Below, one piece after another: positions 34,095-45,052 of a stretch of DNA of 64,000 nucleotides. The stretch covers positions 827,296,001 to 827,360,000 of the forward strand of contig CM057452.1 in NCBI GenBank assembly GCA_016271365.2, given 5' to 3'. Both the position numbers and the translations under genes were made by a program. This DNA is from Neoceratodus forsteri (lineage: Eukaryota > Chordata > Ceratodontiformes > Ceratodontidae). The stretch's first letter is position 1; every line of letters begins with the position of its first letter. Below the pieces are notes generated by a model. The model did not search any database and was not told where the DNA came from. It saw nothing but the letters and a program-made list of their open reading frames with translations.

Positions 34095-34395
34095 CAGGGC
34101 TCTGCCCCCCCCCCGGGAGGATTGCATCTGACTCTGGCTGATGTCACCATCACTGGAAACACCACCAGGCCATCATGGAGCCCACCAGCTCTGTATTTTC
34201 TTCCACCCATGCTATGGCCATGCATATGTGTGTGGAGGCATGCACACACCACAGTTCCTCAGTGCCTTCCCTATTCATGCTGCCCACACTCCTGACCCCC
34301 AACAACCCAGTCTGACTCCATACCTGGGTCACCGGCATAGCACGGGGTGTGGTGTCCAGTGCCTTAACCCTCAGCACCACCAGATCAGCTAGAGA
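34095..34395 (-). mobile_element. SINE-R copy 2
   Basis: The right end, read antisense, is 'ctggtggtgctgagggttaaggcactggacaccacacc', the head shared with 13694-14285 and 40660-41070. The box-A-like word is TGGTGCTGAGGG. The left limit is uncertain. Confidence 0.55.
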
Positions 34396-35383
34396 AGCAC
34401 TCCTTGAAAATGAGTTAATCTACAGAACATGAAATACAGTTACAACTTTGAAAATTAGCAGGGCTGGACTTGTTACTTTTTTCTGTTAGGAAGATGCCAT
34501 GTTAATGCTTTATATGATCAGGCTTCACACTGGTTCCCAACATTCCAGTCGACTGAACCTGACTGATCTATCTACCACACTGACTGTAATATTCCTTCAT
34601 TGGATTGGTGGTGTCATCCGTTAAATACTCCTACACTTCAGAAGATGATTTTAGTTTTTTCGGTACATGAATGAACTGTTATGGAGAAATTCATGAGGAA
34701 TTGGGTGGTGACTATGAGAGGCTTTAGTTTTTCATTACTGTGGTTTCATTGGCTGTATATGGTCATTCAAGGCTTCTGCACCAGCAAATGGTAGTACAGT
34801 ACTATGGGGCTGATCATGCTGGGGGCAGGGGACTGGAGGAAGGGCCGGTCTGTTAATTTGCCTGGATGAGAAACTTGCTTTCTTCCCTCTCTTTTTCTTT
34901 TATTCTCTTTTTAATTTTTCCATTTACTCCCATGATGGCCTCCACTCCTGAATTCTCAGTATCATACTCATTATCACCACTAGTCTGTGGTGTAACTGAC
35001 AGCACTTTCAAGCTCCTCTTATTTTTCATTCTCCTCTCACACATCTGTGTCCTCATGCCCTTCTTCTCTCCTCCTTATACCCCAATGCACCTTCCCTTCT
35101 TGTACTTCTTCTGCTCCCTGTCCCTACTTCTTCTTACATTAATTGTGTGCTTTCCACTTTCCTTTCTCCTTCTCCTTTTGTGCTTCCCCTTCCCCTTTCC
35201 CTACCTCCTCACTCTATTCCCATGATCTGGCTACTCCACTTCCATATCCTCCTAACTGGCACTCTGGCTTGCTTTTGTAGATGTGCAGACTGGTAAACCT
35301 TGCCTCGTCCAAGAACTTCCCTGTACTCCCGTAAGAAATTGTACCTTTCCATCTGGTGGCAAGATAACCATAGTGTCTATACA
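34396..35383. other. No gene; pyrimidine-rich block at 34875-35215
   Basis: The 119-codon frame at 34866 is a Leu/Phe/Pro/Ser-rich product of the C/T-rich composition and shows no domain. Confidence 0.45.
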
Positions 35384-35753
35384 GTAGAAACATAAATACT
35401 GGTGGAAAATAAGGGCCTTGCAGCCCATCTGGCTGCCTATAAACCTGATTAATATTGAAAAATGCCCCAGTGATAATTTTCTTCCTTACCACCACCCTGC
35501 TGCTCTACCTTCACCTTCCTATGTGTGCATCCCACCCCCTGTTGAAATCTCCTGCTATTTTACTACATATAGCCTCCTCTGAAATCTTGTTCCATTTTCT
35601 ATCTCCTTCTAAATAAGTACTTTTAAAATATTTTCTGAACATCCTTCCTCCAGTATCATGGAGATTCCCCTGATACCTATGCTCCCCCTCATTGTGAACA
35701 ATGTCTGGCTGTCTATACTTTATAAACTATGGAGGTACTTAAATCTCTCTGTC

Positions 35754-38288
35754 ACATAGAAACATAGAAATGTAGACTTGGATGGCAGCTAAGGACCGCT
35801 TGGCCCACCTAGTCTGCCCATTTTCCTACCTAGATGATAAGCTGCAGATCCTATTTAATCAACAGCATATTTCTTCCGACCCCCCTACAAAAATTGCCTT
35901 ATGTCTGTCCCATGCATTCTTGAATTATCCCACAGTTTTAGACCCCACAACCTCTTCATGAAGGCTGTTCCATGCATCCACCACCCTCTCTGTGAAAGTA
36001 CTTCCTCACATTGCCCCTGAGCCATCCCCCCTCTATCTTCAAATTGTGTCCTTTTGTCCTTGCACATCTCTTTTTCTGAAAGATGCTACCCTCTTGTACT
36101 TTGTTGATTCCACTGAGGTACTTGAACATTTCTATCATGTCCCCCCTCTCCCTCCTTTCCTCAAGGGTATACATATTAAGCTCCTTTAGCCTCTTCTCAT
36201 ATGGCTTCTCTTGCAGACCCTGCATCATTTTAGTTGCCCTCCTCTGAACTGCCTCCAGCCTGTCTATGTCCTTGCGGACATGGGGTCTCCAGAACTGGAC
36301 GCAGTACTCCAGATGGGGTCTCACAAACTGTCTGTACAGGGGGATAGCAACTTTCTGTTTTCTGCTGGTGATGCCTCTCTATATACATCCCAGTATCCCC
36401 CCAGCCCTCCGTACTGCCTTCTCGCATTGCTTGCCAAACTTAAGGTCATCTGATATGATTACCCCCAGGTCCCTTTCCATTTTTGTTGTTGTTGCTACCC
36501 CCCCCACTGTGTAATCTTTCCATTGGTTTTTGTTTCCCAGGTGCAATACTTTGCATTTCTTTGCATTGAATCCAAGCTGCCATACTTCTGACCATTCCTC
36601 CAACCTAGCCAAGTCCTTTCTCATCTTTTCCATGCCTCCTTGTGTATCAACCCTGTTGCAGATCTTTGTGTCTTCTGCAAAGAGGCATACTTTTCCTTCC
36701 AGTCCCTCTGCAATATCACTTATAAAGACATTAAAAAGGACTGTACCCAGTACTGAACCCTGCGGTACCCCAGTAGTAACCCCTCTTTCTTCAGAGTGGA
36801 CTCCATTTACAATTACCTTCTGTGTCCTGTTATTCAGCCAATGTTTTGCCCAGGCTACCACCCTGGGACAAACCTCCAAGGCTGGTTAATTTGACTACTA
36901 TTTTTTTGTGGACTGTGTCAAATGCCTTGCAAAGTCTAGGTGTTCATGTCCACAGCCCTCCCTGGTCTACTACTTTGGTCACCCAGTCAAAGAAATCAAT
37001 TAGATTTGTCTGACATGACCTTCCACTGTGGACCCTTGCTGCCTTGGGTCCTGTGCCCCACTGGTCTCTGGGTACCTGTAGCAATTTTCCTTCACAAGTG
37101 ATTCCATCACTTTCCCTACCACAAGTCAAACTGACAGGTCTGTAGTTTCCTGCCTCTGTCTTGCTCCACTTTTGTGAAGGGGAATCACATCAGCCTTCTT
37201 CCAGTCCTCAGGTACCACACTATCCTCCCATGATTTGTTATAAGGGTAGTCAGTGGTGTCACTAGTTTTCTGCTTAATTCTTTTAGAATTCTGGGGCGAA
37301 TTCCATCTGGCCCCATTGCTTTATCCACCTTCAGTTTTAGGAGTTCCTTCAGAATCCTTTATTCTGCAAAAGGACTGGGATCAACCCTCCTCTCCAGAGT
37401 GCTTCTGTTAATTGGATTAGGCACCTCCCCCACTTCCTCTTTTGTGAATACTGAACAGAAGTATTCATTCAGTATCCCTGCTTTTTCACTGTCACTCTCT
37501 GCCCACCCACCATCCATTCTGTTCAGCCTCACTATCCTTCCCCTTGTCTTTCTACGTTCCCTGATATACCTATAAAAGGTTTTATCCCCCTTCTTAACTG
37601 AGTTGGCTATCTTTTCCTCAGTTTGTGCCTTGGCTATTCTGACTACCCTCCCTTCTTCCTTCTGCCTTAACTGGTACAGTTATCTAACCTGCTCCTTCTG
37701 TGTTTCCTTATACTTCCTAAATGCTATCTTTTTCTCCCTAACCTTCACTGCCACTTCTTTTGAGAATCATAGTGGCTTCTTCTTTCATTTTTGATTGGTT
37801 TATTTGCTTCACACAAGGCTTGCTGCCTCTGTGATGGCAGTCTTGATATTTCCCCATTGTTGTTCCACCCCTCCTTCTAGCCTGTTTACTAGTGCTTTTC
37901 TAAGGCACTCTCCCGTCTTGCCAAAATCAGCCCTCCTGAAGTCCAGAACCCTCACTTTTGTATGGCTTGACTCTGTAGTTGAGCTTATCATGAACCACAC
38001 TGTTTGGTGGTCACTTGTTCCCACTTGCTACCCACTTCTAGATCTGAGATCCTCTCACTGTCCTCATTTGAGAGTATGAGGTCTAAGATTGCTCCCTCAT
38101 GAATAGGTTCCAAAACTAGCTGTCTGAGGTATGCACCCTGAAGGGCATCAAGAATGGTCCTGCTTTTGGATGTGGCTACAGCAAAGGTGCTCCAGTTAAC
38201 ATCTGGCATATTAAGGTCCCCCATCAACAGTATCTCCCCTTTCTCTGCCATCCTAAGTATGCCTTCTATCATATCTAGACACATTCCC
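35754..38288 (-). mobile_element. CR1-E LINE copy, 5' truncated in the endonuclease
   Basis: The antisense tail 'cacatagaaacatagaaatgtag..gcagctaaggaccgcttggcccacc' is at the left. RT relics lie at 35956-37129 and the endonuclease C-terminal half at 37809-38290. Wording is nearest to CR1-B, so same subfamily. The 5' truncation falls just upstream of the GDLNMPDVNW word. Confidence 0.85.
35956..37129 (-). pseudogene. CR1-E ORF2 reverse transcriptase relic with altered active site
   Basis: 36379-36879 carries TGVPQGSVLGTVLFNVFISD (motif B) and then LFAEDTKICN: the first Asp of the usual ADD pair is Glu. 35956-36324 carries RPHLEYCVQFWRPHVRKDID and the C-terminal RRATKMMQGLQEKPYEKRL. 36944-37129 keeps RSCQTNLIDFFDWVTKVVDQGG. 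The frames are broken between the blocks. Confidence 0.85.
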
Positions 38289-38290
38289 AC
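37809..38290 (-). pseudogene. CR1-E ORF2 endonuclease C-terminal relic
   Basis: 37988-38290 carries GDLNMPDVNWSTF (metal-binding DLN) and LDLILSNEDSERISDLEVGS. 37809-38024 carries GTSDHQTVWFMI (SDH motif), with a frameshift between them. It begins inside the domain. Confidence 0.8.
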
Positions 38291-38371
38291 TCTCCCTCAT
38301 ATCATCCATCATGTGCAAATTAAGAGTTCTATCTGCTCCCCATATGGCTTGCCCCGATGCACCCATTCCAA

Positions 38372-39342
38372 AACCAGACTCACTGTCATTTTCTTAATGT
38401 AGGGACTGAGCAGCAGCACCTGGTTGGGAGGTATTGCTGCTGATACATGATTGTGGGCAGGGGCATCATATAGTGCTTCAAGACAGATAGATAATTGTCC
38501 ACACCCACTCATGTACACAAGTGGCTGTGGTGACAGCTGTTTTTATGTTGTTGATGCACTATGGATAGTGGTGGGCTTGTCTTTACATATCTGGATGGAT
38601 CTATTCTATCCCCAGTAAGACACCTGGTAACACTAGAAGGAGGTAGTAGGTTAGACTGATGTTCTTTTGGATTGCTCAGTGTGTTTTCTTCACCAGATAT
38701 ACTTGATGTCTGTCAGAAAAGCTGCTTGCAGTGGCAGTGGAACCAGTGGACATCTGGGAACTAATGAACCATTGCTTCATTGACCACACTTTTAGCTGCC
38801 CAGCCTTAGTTCTTCTCTCAGATGTAGACTCTGTCCGACCACTACGACTCTCGGTCCCTGCCCAGAAATCTTCCCACCATTACTTGCTGAACTGGAACGT
38901 ATTGGAACTGGCATGGTGGAACATTTATCTACCCTTTCCCCCACTGCATCCCTTTTTCCTTCAGTTTCTTTACTCGTGGTTTCTACATGATACAGTGGCA
39001 GGCATGCATACATGCTCATCATCCTCTATGGCACCTCATCCTCACTAAGAGAACTAATGTCTCACTACAGCAGCCTAGATTACTTAGTTTCCACTCACAG
39101 ACAATATTTAAAAAAAAACATAAATGTATATTTCTGTGCCCTGCACCACCAGCAGTCAGTAAAAAATATTTGTCTCATAAATCCTTCAAGACTTCTCCTG
39201 CACCTTTCCCAATCTGCTAAATTCACTCTGACTAGCTACTAATGTAGAGGGCCAAAAATAATAATAATGATGTAGCATGATAGCACACAGCGGTAAAGCA
39301 CAAAACCAGTGGTTGAAGGGGGGGAGCCTTGTTTAATCCTCA
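38372..39342. other. No gene recognised
   Basis: A 105-codon frame at 38731 has no recognisable domain or splice context. A short AAT run lies at 39256-39268. Confidence 0.35.
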
Positions 39343-39886
39343 GTGAAGAACATTTTAAGGAAGTACATAGACAGGATGGAGGCAGTCCAGAAGAGGGCAA
39401 CTAAAATGGTGCTGGGCTTGTACAAGAAGCCCTATGAATGAGACTGGGGGATCTCAGCATGTACTGTACTCCCTGGAAGAGAGGAGAACAAGAGGTTACA
39501 TGATAGAGACTTACAAGTACCTCACAGGGGTGAACAGGGTGAAGGAGGGAAGCTTCTTTCAAATGAGAAGGAGCACCAAAGCCAGGAGCATGTGATGAAA
39601 CTGGGAGGGGGGAGGTTAAGAGAGATGTAAGGAAAATGTCATTCAGTGAAAGGGTTGTAGACACCTGGAACAGACTGCCAGTAGAAGTGGTGGAAGCACA
39701 AACAGTTGGGGACTTCAAGCATATATGGCATTGACACGGGGTGTATTAAAAACCAGGCTGGGGTAGAGGGAGGGTCACCAGAGACCATTTAGGGTCTGTG
39801 GAGACAGATTAGGCAGGGATCATATGGGCAGATTGGGTAGAGCCAAACAGTCTTTTTCTGATGACAAATTCTATGTTTCTATGATG
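39343..39886 (+). mobile_element. CR1-F LINE, 3' fragment
   Basis: Plus-strand CR1 C-terminal module: 'gacaggatggaggcagtccagaagagggcaactaaaatggtg' and later 'gtagacacctggaacagactgccagtagaagtggtggaagc'. The 3' end ATTCTATGTTTCTATGATGG shows the CR1 8-bp tail repeat. Short indels break the frame. The wording is closer to classical sauropsid-like CR1 than to the B/E subfamily. Confidence 0.8.
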
Positions 39887-40099
39887 GAGTTGCACCCAGT
39901 GGCAGAGGTTTGGACCAAGGGTCCTGCTGCTTGGGAACCCCTCCCAATGGCTCACAGAAGAATCCCTATCCCTCTCTGTCCTGAGGGGAACTACCAAAAA
40001 CACCATTATGTGACAGCTCACTTCAAAAGCACAAGCTCACTCAACAGTGGTCCCAATCAGGACAATCAGGTTTTTGCAGCTGATTGGAGTGGAGCACTG

Positions 40100-40212
40100 G
40101 GAGATTAAGTGACTTGCTCAGTATCACTCAGTTAGTATTTGTCACTAGCAGGATTTGAACTCATGATCTCCTGTTCCAAGTGGTGCCCTAACAACTAGAT
40201 CCACTGCTTTTT
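40100..40212 (-). mobile_element. MIR-like CORE-SINE
   Basis: 'gattaagtgacttgctcagtatcactcagttagtatt', 'caggatttgaactcatgatct' and 'ccctaacaactagatccactgc' follow the antisense MIR order of core, box B and box A. Confidence 0.7.
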
Positions 40213-40659
40213 GGGGTTCTGAGATAAACTAGTAACTGCCAGCAACTGTTTTCTTTAAAATTTATTTAGTCAGGATAGGCCAGCTAAGATACATCTTGTT
40301 TTGTTTGAGATCCCGCATTTACAAGGTTTTTACCCCAAATAGTCCAGTTGAGTTGCAACATGTTATTACCCATGGGATCCTGCCTCTCTCTGTAGACTGC
40401 ACTACAGAAGTCCCCAATACTGACCTCAAAAGCACAGTCAGCAGTCCCTTCAATATTTTTTAACTCTATTTATATATCCTGTGGTCCAGGCTACCTTCTG
40501 GGGTGCTCACTCGGCATAGGCCTCTACTCTCTACCTGAACCCTGTCACCAGCTTCCTCCCCAAACACCCAGGCAGGTCCAGATCCCTGGATCACCCTCAG
40601 GGAGGTCCCACTCACCCATGGCAGCCTTTCTGTGATTAGAGGGACCTATCTGGGCATCG
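40213..40659. other. No gene recognised
   Basis: Unassigned sequence between the MIR-like SINE and SINE-R copy 3. Confidence 0.35.
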
Positions 40660-41070
40660 GGTCAGCCATGAGAGTCCACTGGTACACTGGGCCAGTGATG
40701 GGATGTGGGCCTGCCCCTGGAGCCCCCTTCATCTCCACGGTGCCACAGAGGGTTTTTTCTTGCTTTCCCCTGTGGAGCATGGATGTGCAATGGCGCCCAT
40801 TTTGTTGAGCACCAACGCCTGCCGATGCACCGCCCCCCAGATTCGATTTTTGCTGCATGTTCTGTGCTCCCCCTGGCCACCACCAGGAGATGCCCTGGAG
40901 TGGCACAACCACAAATCCCTCCCCAGGAAGGGACAGCAGTCCTCCAGACGCTCAATTCCTTCCCGCCCCTGCTGACCCCCAGCTGCCCGAGTCCATTCCC
41001 AAATAAGGATTGCTGGTGTAGTGTGAGGTGTGGCATCCAGTGCCTCAACCCTCTTCACCACCGGACTGGC
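40660..41070 (-). mobile_element. SINE-R copy 3
   Basis: Shares 'ctggagtg..ccctccccaggaagggacagcagtcc' and the terminal head (complement 'ccggtggtgaagagggttgaggcactggatgccacacc') with the copy bounded by a target duplication at 13694-14285. Frames of 110-133 codons on both strands here follow the GC-rich repeat and are not credible genes. Confidence 0.6.
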
Positions 41071-42174
41071 TTCAGCAGTCCATTCAATTTAACACTGACT
41101 CACTGACTAACAATATTTTCAATCACAAGGCAAAACTCAATCCATTATTTCAAAATTCAAATTTACCTTTCTGAGTTTGGTCATATTTACACTGCACTTT
41201 GACAGCTGTCCTCAATGTCCTCAATCAGCTGTCAGTTTCAGTTGGCCTTTAATGAAAGCCAGAACTTGAAATGGACTCCTGGTTTGGCATTTAAAAAGAA
41301 AAGCTGTCACTGGAGCTGGATTTCTAGTGTTCGCATTTAGAAAAGTGAAAGTGGATTCAGTATAATGCGCACAGCTGTACCATGATAGTCTACCTACTTA
41401 GCATAGGTAATAAGTAGAGGATCTCTTATCTGGGTTCTCTGAGGCTACGATGGAGTCCTGAGCAACATCCAATTGTATTTATGAAATAAGAATAGTGATG
41501 GGGTCAAAAGGGATCCATATTTCTTTAAGGAGAAAACAGGACAGATGGGGAACTGTAAACAGAAAACAATACTTATGTGAAATATAGAGTTGTGGGGTTC
41601 TGTTAGACCTGGAAAATAAAGGTAAAAAAATATTTATTACAACACGTGGTCTCTGATCCAGTTTTCACATTTTTCACATTTTCTATGTCCCACCCTATAG
41701 TAGGTCCTTTTAAGAGCTATAGGATTCCACCTAGAAAATACATCTCACACCCTCCCTGGTTTTCAAATAAATTCTGTATGAAGCATGGTAGAGGCTACAG
41801 CCATTGTCCTGGTGCCCCACTACAGGGATTTCCACCCGTCTACACAGATTACCAGCTTTAGATCCAGTTTCCATTACAGCTTCCAGTTCCATTTTAAACA
41901 CTGCAGTGGGAGAACGGCTTCACACTGATGATAACTGTGCTCCTATTATCAGGACCAGTGACTCCGCGCTGCCAGTAGTGTCAGTAGTGTCCCACATTTC
42001 AGTGACAAATGACTGAGAAAGTAGGAGAGGAGTTTGCATTCTATAGCACCTTTTGTACAGCCCTATCCCTAAAATCAGTTTGCAGTCTAGGAGAGAAGGA
42101 GAGAAGGTTGATGCCATCTTTAACACACAGGCACGTTCAAACAGCACAGCAATAGACTGTAGTGAAATTGGAGA
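41071..42174. other. No gene recognised
   Basis: Short frames only, and no repeat boundary could be supported. Confidence 0.35.
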
Positions 42175-42290
42175 AAGGCTTAGCAACTTGCTGCAGGGGG
42201 TCAAAAGTGATTAAGCTGCTCTTCCAAGGTGGCCAGGTAGTGGGACTTAAACCTGGGTTCCATGTTCACAGCTTTGTGCTTTAGGCAGAA
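42175..42290 (-). mobile_element. MIR-like CORE-SINE, divergent
   Basis: 'gcttagcaacttgctgcagggggtca' and 'tgggacttaaacctgggttccatg' are MIR core-like and box B-like words in antisense order. The copy is diverged. Confidence 0.45.
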
Positions 42291-43435
42291 GCCAAACTCC
42301 CTCCCTCCACTCACAGCCTGTTCCTTGTTTTAGCAAGCCTAGACAGGATCCAGTTAAATATGTGCATTCCTGTTTGATAAAACTGCAGTCTTCTGCTCTG
42401 GTTTCAGCTGGATCAGTGTGGGAAAATGGACTCCTTTTACAGGAACTTAAACCCAAACATACACAGGCACTCTCCTTTGGTAAATGCAAAGTCAACTTAC
42501 TTTATTTGGTGCCCAAAAGTGACGTGCAGTAAATGGCAAAAAGGCAAGAAATTTGATGGCAGTGCTACTGCCATCTAACTGCTTTCTTTGCGCTATACTG
42601 CACAGCTCTTTTGGGCAGTAAACAAAGTCACTGGACTTTGCACTTAGCAAAGAGGTGTGCACCTGTTTGTGTGGATGTCTCCTTCAAGTGATGAGTTCTA
42701 GTTTCTGTTTTTTCTTTCTGCATTTTTTCTTAACCGAGCACCACCGACGCTTAGTGTGGACTGCCTTTTCCCACAAACACTGCAAACTGAAACCCCAAAC
42801 ATTTCACCCAGTCCAAGCCCCTGGACCACCCCAAGAGTCTACTTTACCACTGTGCCATCAACCAAAGAAATAACCCCTTACCTTGTAGCCCACCTCATAG
42901 CTAATTCATAGAGATCCTCTCAACTGACTGTCCTACAATACAAGGGATACTCCTCCTTTGACTCCCAAACACACAAGATTAATTCCACCCTATACTGAAA
43001 ATGTGCTGCCCACAAAGAGAAGGTGCTTGCAATAAACCACCAGGCATTAAAACAGACATTGGTAATATTCCAAGCAGCAGGTGCAGCAGCAAGCTAAATT
43101 AAAGTTAAACTAAAAAATAAGACACTAGTTTCCACATAGTTGGGCCCTTTTTGTTTATCTGTATCCCCATGTTTAAGATGTCTGGCACATTTAGAGTATT
43201 AGACGTCCCAAATTTTGAGTCTCCTGCTGTTGTCCCTCACTTCAAGGCAAAGGTGGAAAAAGGTAGAGAGGTATGCTATGAAAGAAGAGTGGTAGATTTT
43301 GGGAGACCTGTGAAAGTGGAATTTTTTCTCTCGTACTGTCAATCTTGGATTATACTGCACATTTTTTTTCAATTCTTTAACCAGGAGTGACACACTAAGC
43401 TGAAAGCTTATTTAGAGGTGTGACCTGGGAGCACA
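42291..43435. other. No gene recognised
   Basis: Frames of 64-79 codons without motifs. Confidence 0.35.
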
Positions 43436-43555
43436 GGGAAGTTAAGTGACTTGCTCAGGGTCACACAGTATGCAAGTGGGGGCTGTGGGATTCAAACCCA
43501 GGTCTCCAGAGTTGCAGCTCAGAGCCTTAAACCACTGTGCTATACTGCCTCCCAG
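43436..43555 (-). mobile_element. MIR CORE-SINE, well preserved
   Basis: 'gttaagtgacttgctcagggtcacacagtatgcaagtggg', 'gggattcaaacccaggtctcc' and 'agccttaaaccactgtgctatactgcc' match the MIR consensus in antisense almost throughout (core, box B, box A). It is the clearest SINE in the window. Confidence 0.85.
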
Positions 43556-43799
43556 GCTGGACTTCTTGTTTTTTTTTGTTCTAGCAGTTCCACCTCCACC
43601 CTGCACAACTCTTCATAGTTCCTTAGTTAACTATGTCCTGGTTTCCAAGCCACCTTACCTGGACTCAAGTAGTCTTACCCAATACCCTGCCTTCGCTCCC
43701 TTTTACTACAGCCCTGCAACTAAGGCCAGGCAGCTGGTATTACTCTTAGGGCAGATGGGTGTGAGGAAGTAAGAAAGAGTCATGGCATTGATGGTATCA

Positions 43800-44335
43800 G
43801 CACTGCCAATATTACTGTTTGGGCTGGGGGAGGGAGAGAGAGGGTTGTAGCAGTTATTGTACTAGATGGATTGGTGTTACATTTTGGGTGATCTGGCAGA
43901 TTATGGCAGCCTTTTTACCAGCAGTGGTGGTGTTACACTGTGGGTGGTAAGGTCCAGCAGTCATTGTAGTGGCAGAGCTGGTGTTATGATTTGAAAGAGT
44001 CGTGGAGTTGTGGGAATGACTGTACCAGTGGAGCTGATGTTACTCTTTGAGAGGGTGGGCATGAGGAAGAGAGTGGGTCATGGAAGCATTGTACTGGTGA
44101 AGCCTCTGTTATGCTTTGGGTGGGTTGGTACATCACATCAGCCATTGTACTGGTGGAGCTGGTGTTACACTTTGGATGGGCAGATAGAAGAGAGAGGGGG
44201 CCAAGGAACCATTGTTCCAGCAGAGCCAGTGTTAGCCATTGGGTGGAGAAACAAAATAGAGGGTTGCAGGAGTGAGTTGCAGCACATTTCCTCCAGGGCT
44301 GGTGTTAGCCTTGATGGCACCAAGTGAACACACTT
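43800..44335. repeat. Degenerate minisatellite, ~65-70-bp unit
   Basis: About eight units built on 'gtactggtggagctggtgttacactttgggtgggc..gagagagg..gg..gcagccatt'. Clear starts of the 'ggtgttac' word are near 43873, 43929, 43982, 44036, 44106, 44160 and 44229. Units vary in length and identity. Confidence 0.7.
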
Positions 44336-44913
44336 GTGGCACCCCTGGCATGCACCATCACACTGTACTGTTCCCAACACATGCTCCCTTGCCCACAGCA
44401 TACATACTTGGGTGAGAGTCTATGGTAGAAGCTGGGTGCCTATGTACAGAATGTCCACAGGCTACTATTCATATGTGGGGGGGTTGTATTACCTTTAATA
44501 TACTGCACTACTGCAAAACGTGAAAGGTGGCTTGTAAAGTTAATGTACACAGCATGTCCCTCTGCCCTAGGTTCTGCTATGATCTCCATCTGAATGTACT
44601 GCATATACTGAATGTTCCCCACTTAGCTGTCTCAGAACTTGCTTTTGGGGATGGACAGATCTGGTGTGGCCAGAGGATCAAAACTGAAAACCGCACCACA
44701 TTAAGATGAACCGCAAATTACTTATGCATAAAAATATGTGCTCTTTAAAGTGATATCCCAGTATCTAAGAAAACAATTCAAATTATACTATTCAGACACA
44801 ATTCATATTTTAGTTAATTTATTTACTAGATTTGTCTTTCTTATGCACTACTGCAAAGGTCATTTACATGAAAACAGTATCTGTCCCTCAGACTTCATGT
44901 CACACGCAAGCAA
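44336..44913. other. No gene recognised
   Basis: The word 'ctccagggctggtgttagcc..ggcacc' at 44290-44350 and the following 'cttgtggcacccctggcatgc' resemble a DNA-transposon end, but no partner was found. Confidence 0.35.
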
Positions 44914-45052
44914 CAACACATGATGAGGTGAGGGTTATGTCCTGATAAGAGCACGCCCGGGTGTGTTATAATGCATGAGGTGCTTGGGCTGAGTGCCTTA
45001 TGTACCTGGGTGTGTTTTTATCAGAACATAACCCACACTTCAGAGTGTGTTA
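44914..45052. repeat. Small foldback element, ~139 bp
   Basis: 'aacacatgatgaggtgagggttatgtcctgataag' (from 44914) faces the complement 'aacacactctgaagtgtgggttatgttctgataa' (ending 45052), and the CCCGGGTGTGT words pair further in. The centre is near 44983. Confidence 0.7.

Larger units (their letters stand above)
35384..38371 (-). mobile_element. CR1-J, older copy split by CR1-E
   Basis: 35384-35753 has diverged antisense CR1 3' words: 'agtagaaacataaatactgg', 'gccttgcagcccatctggctgcc' and 'ggaggtacttaaatctctctgtca'. After the CR1-E insertion, 38287-38371 continues the same antisense module: 'ccctcatatcatccatcatgtgcaaattaagagttc' and 'ccccatatggcttgcc'. Together they form one CR1 3' fragment interrupted after 'tctgtca'. 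Confidence 0.6.

Noticed and set aside
34866..35225. 119-codon hydrophobic frame resembling a membrane protein
   Set aside because: It is a product of a pyrimidine-rich tract (Phe/Leu/Ser/Pro codons), with no other support.
40705..41106. 133-codon plus and 110/128-codon minus frames that look conserved with 14091 and 34150
   Set aside because: The similarity follows three copies of SINE-R. Frames exist on both strands and are not bounded by start, splice or stop signals in common.
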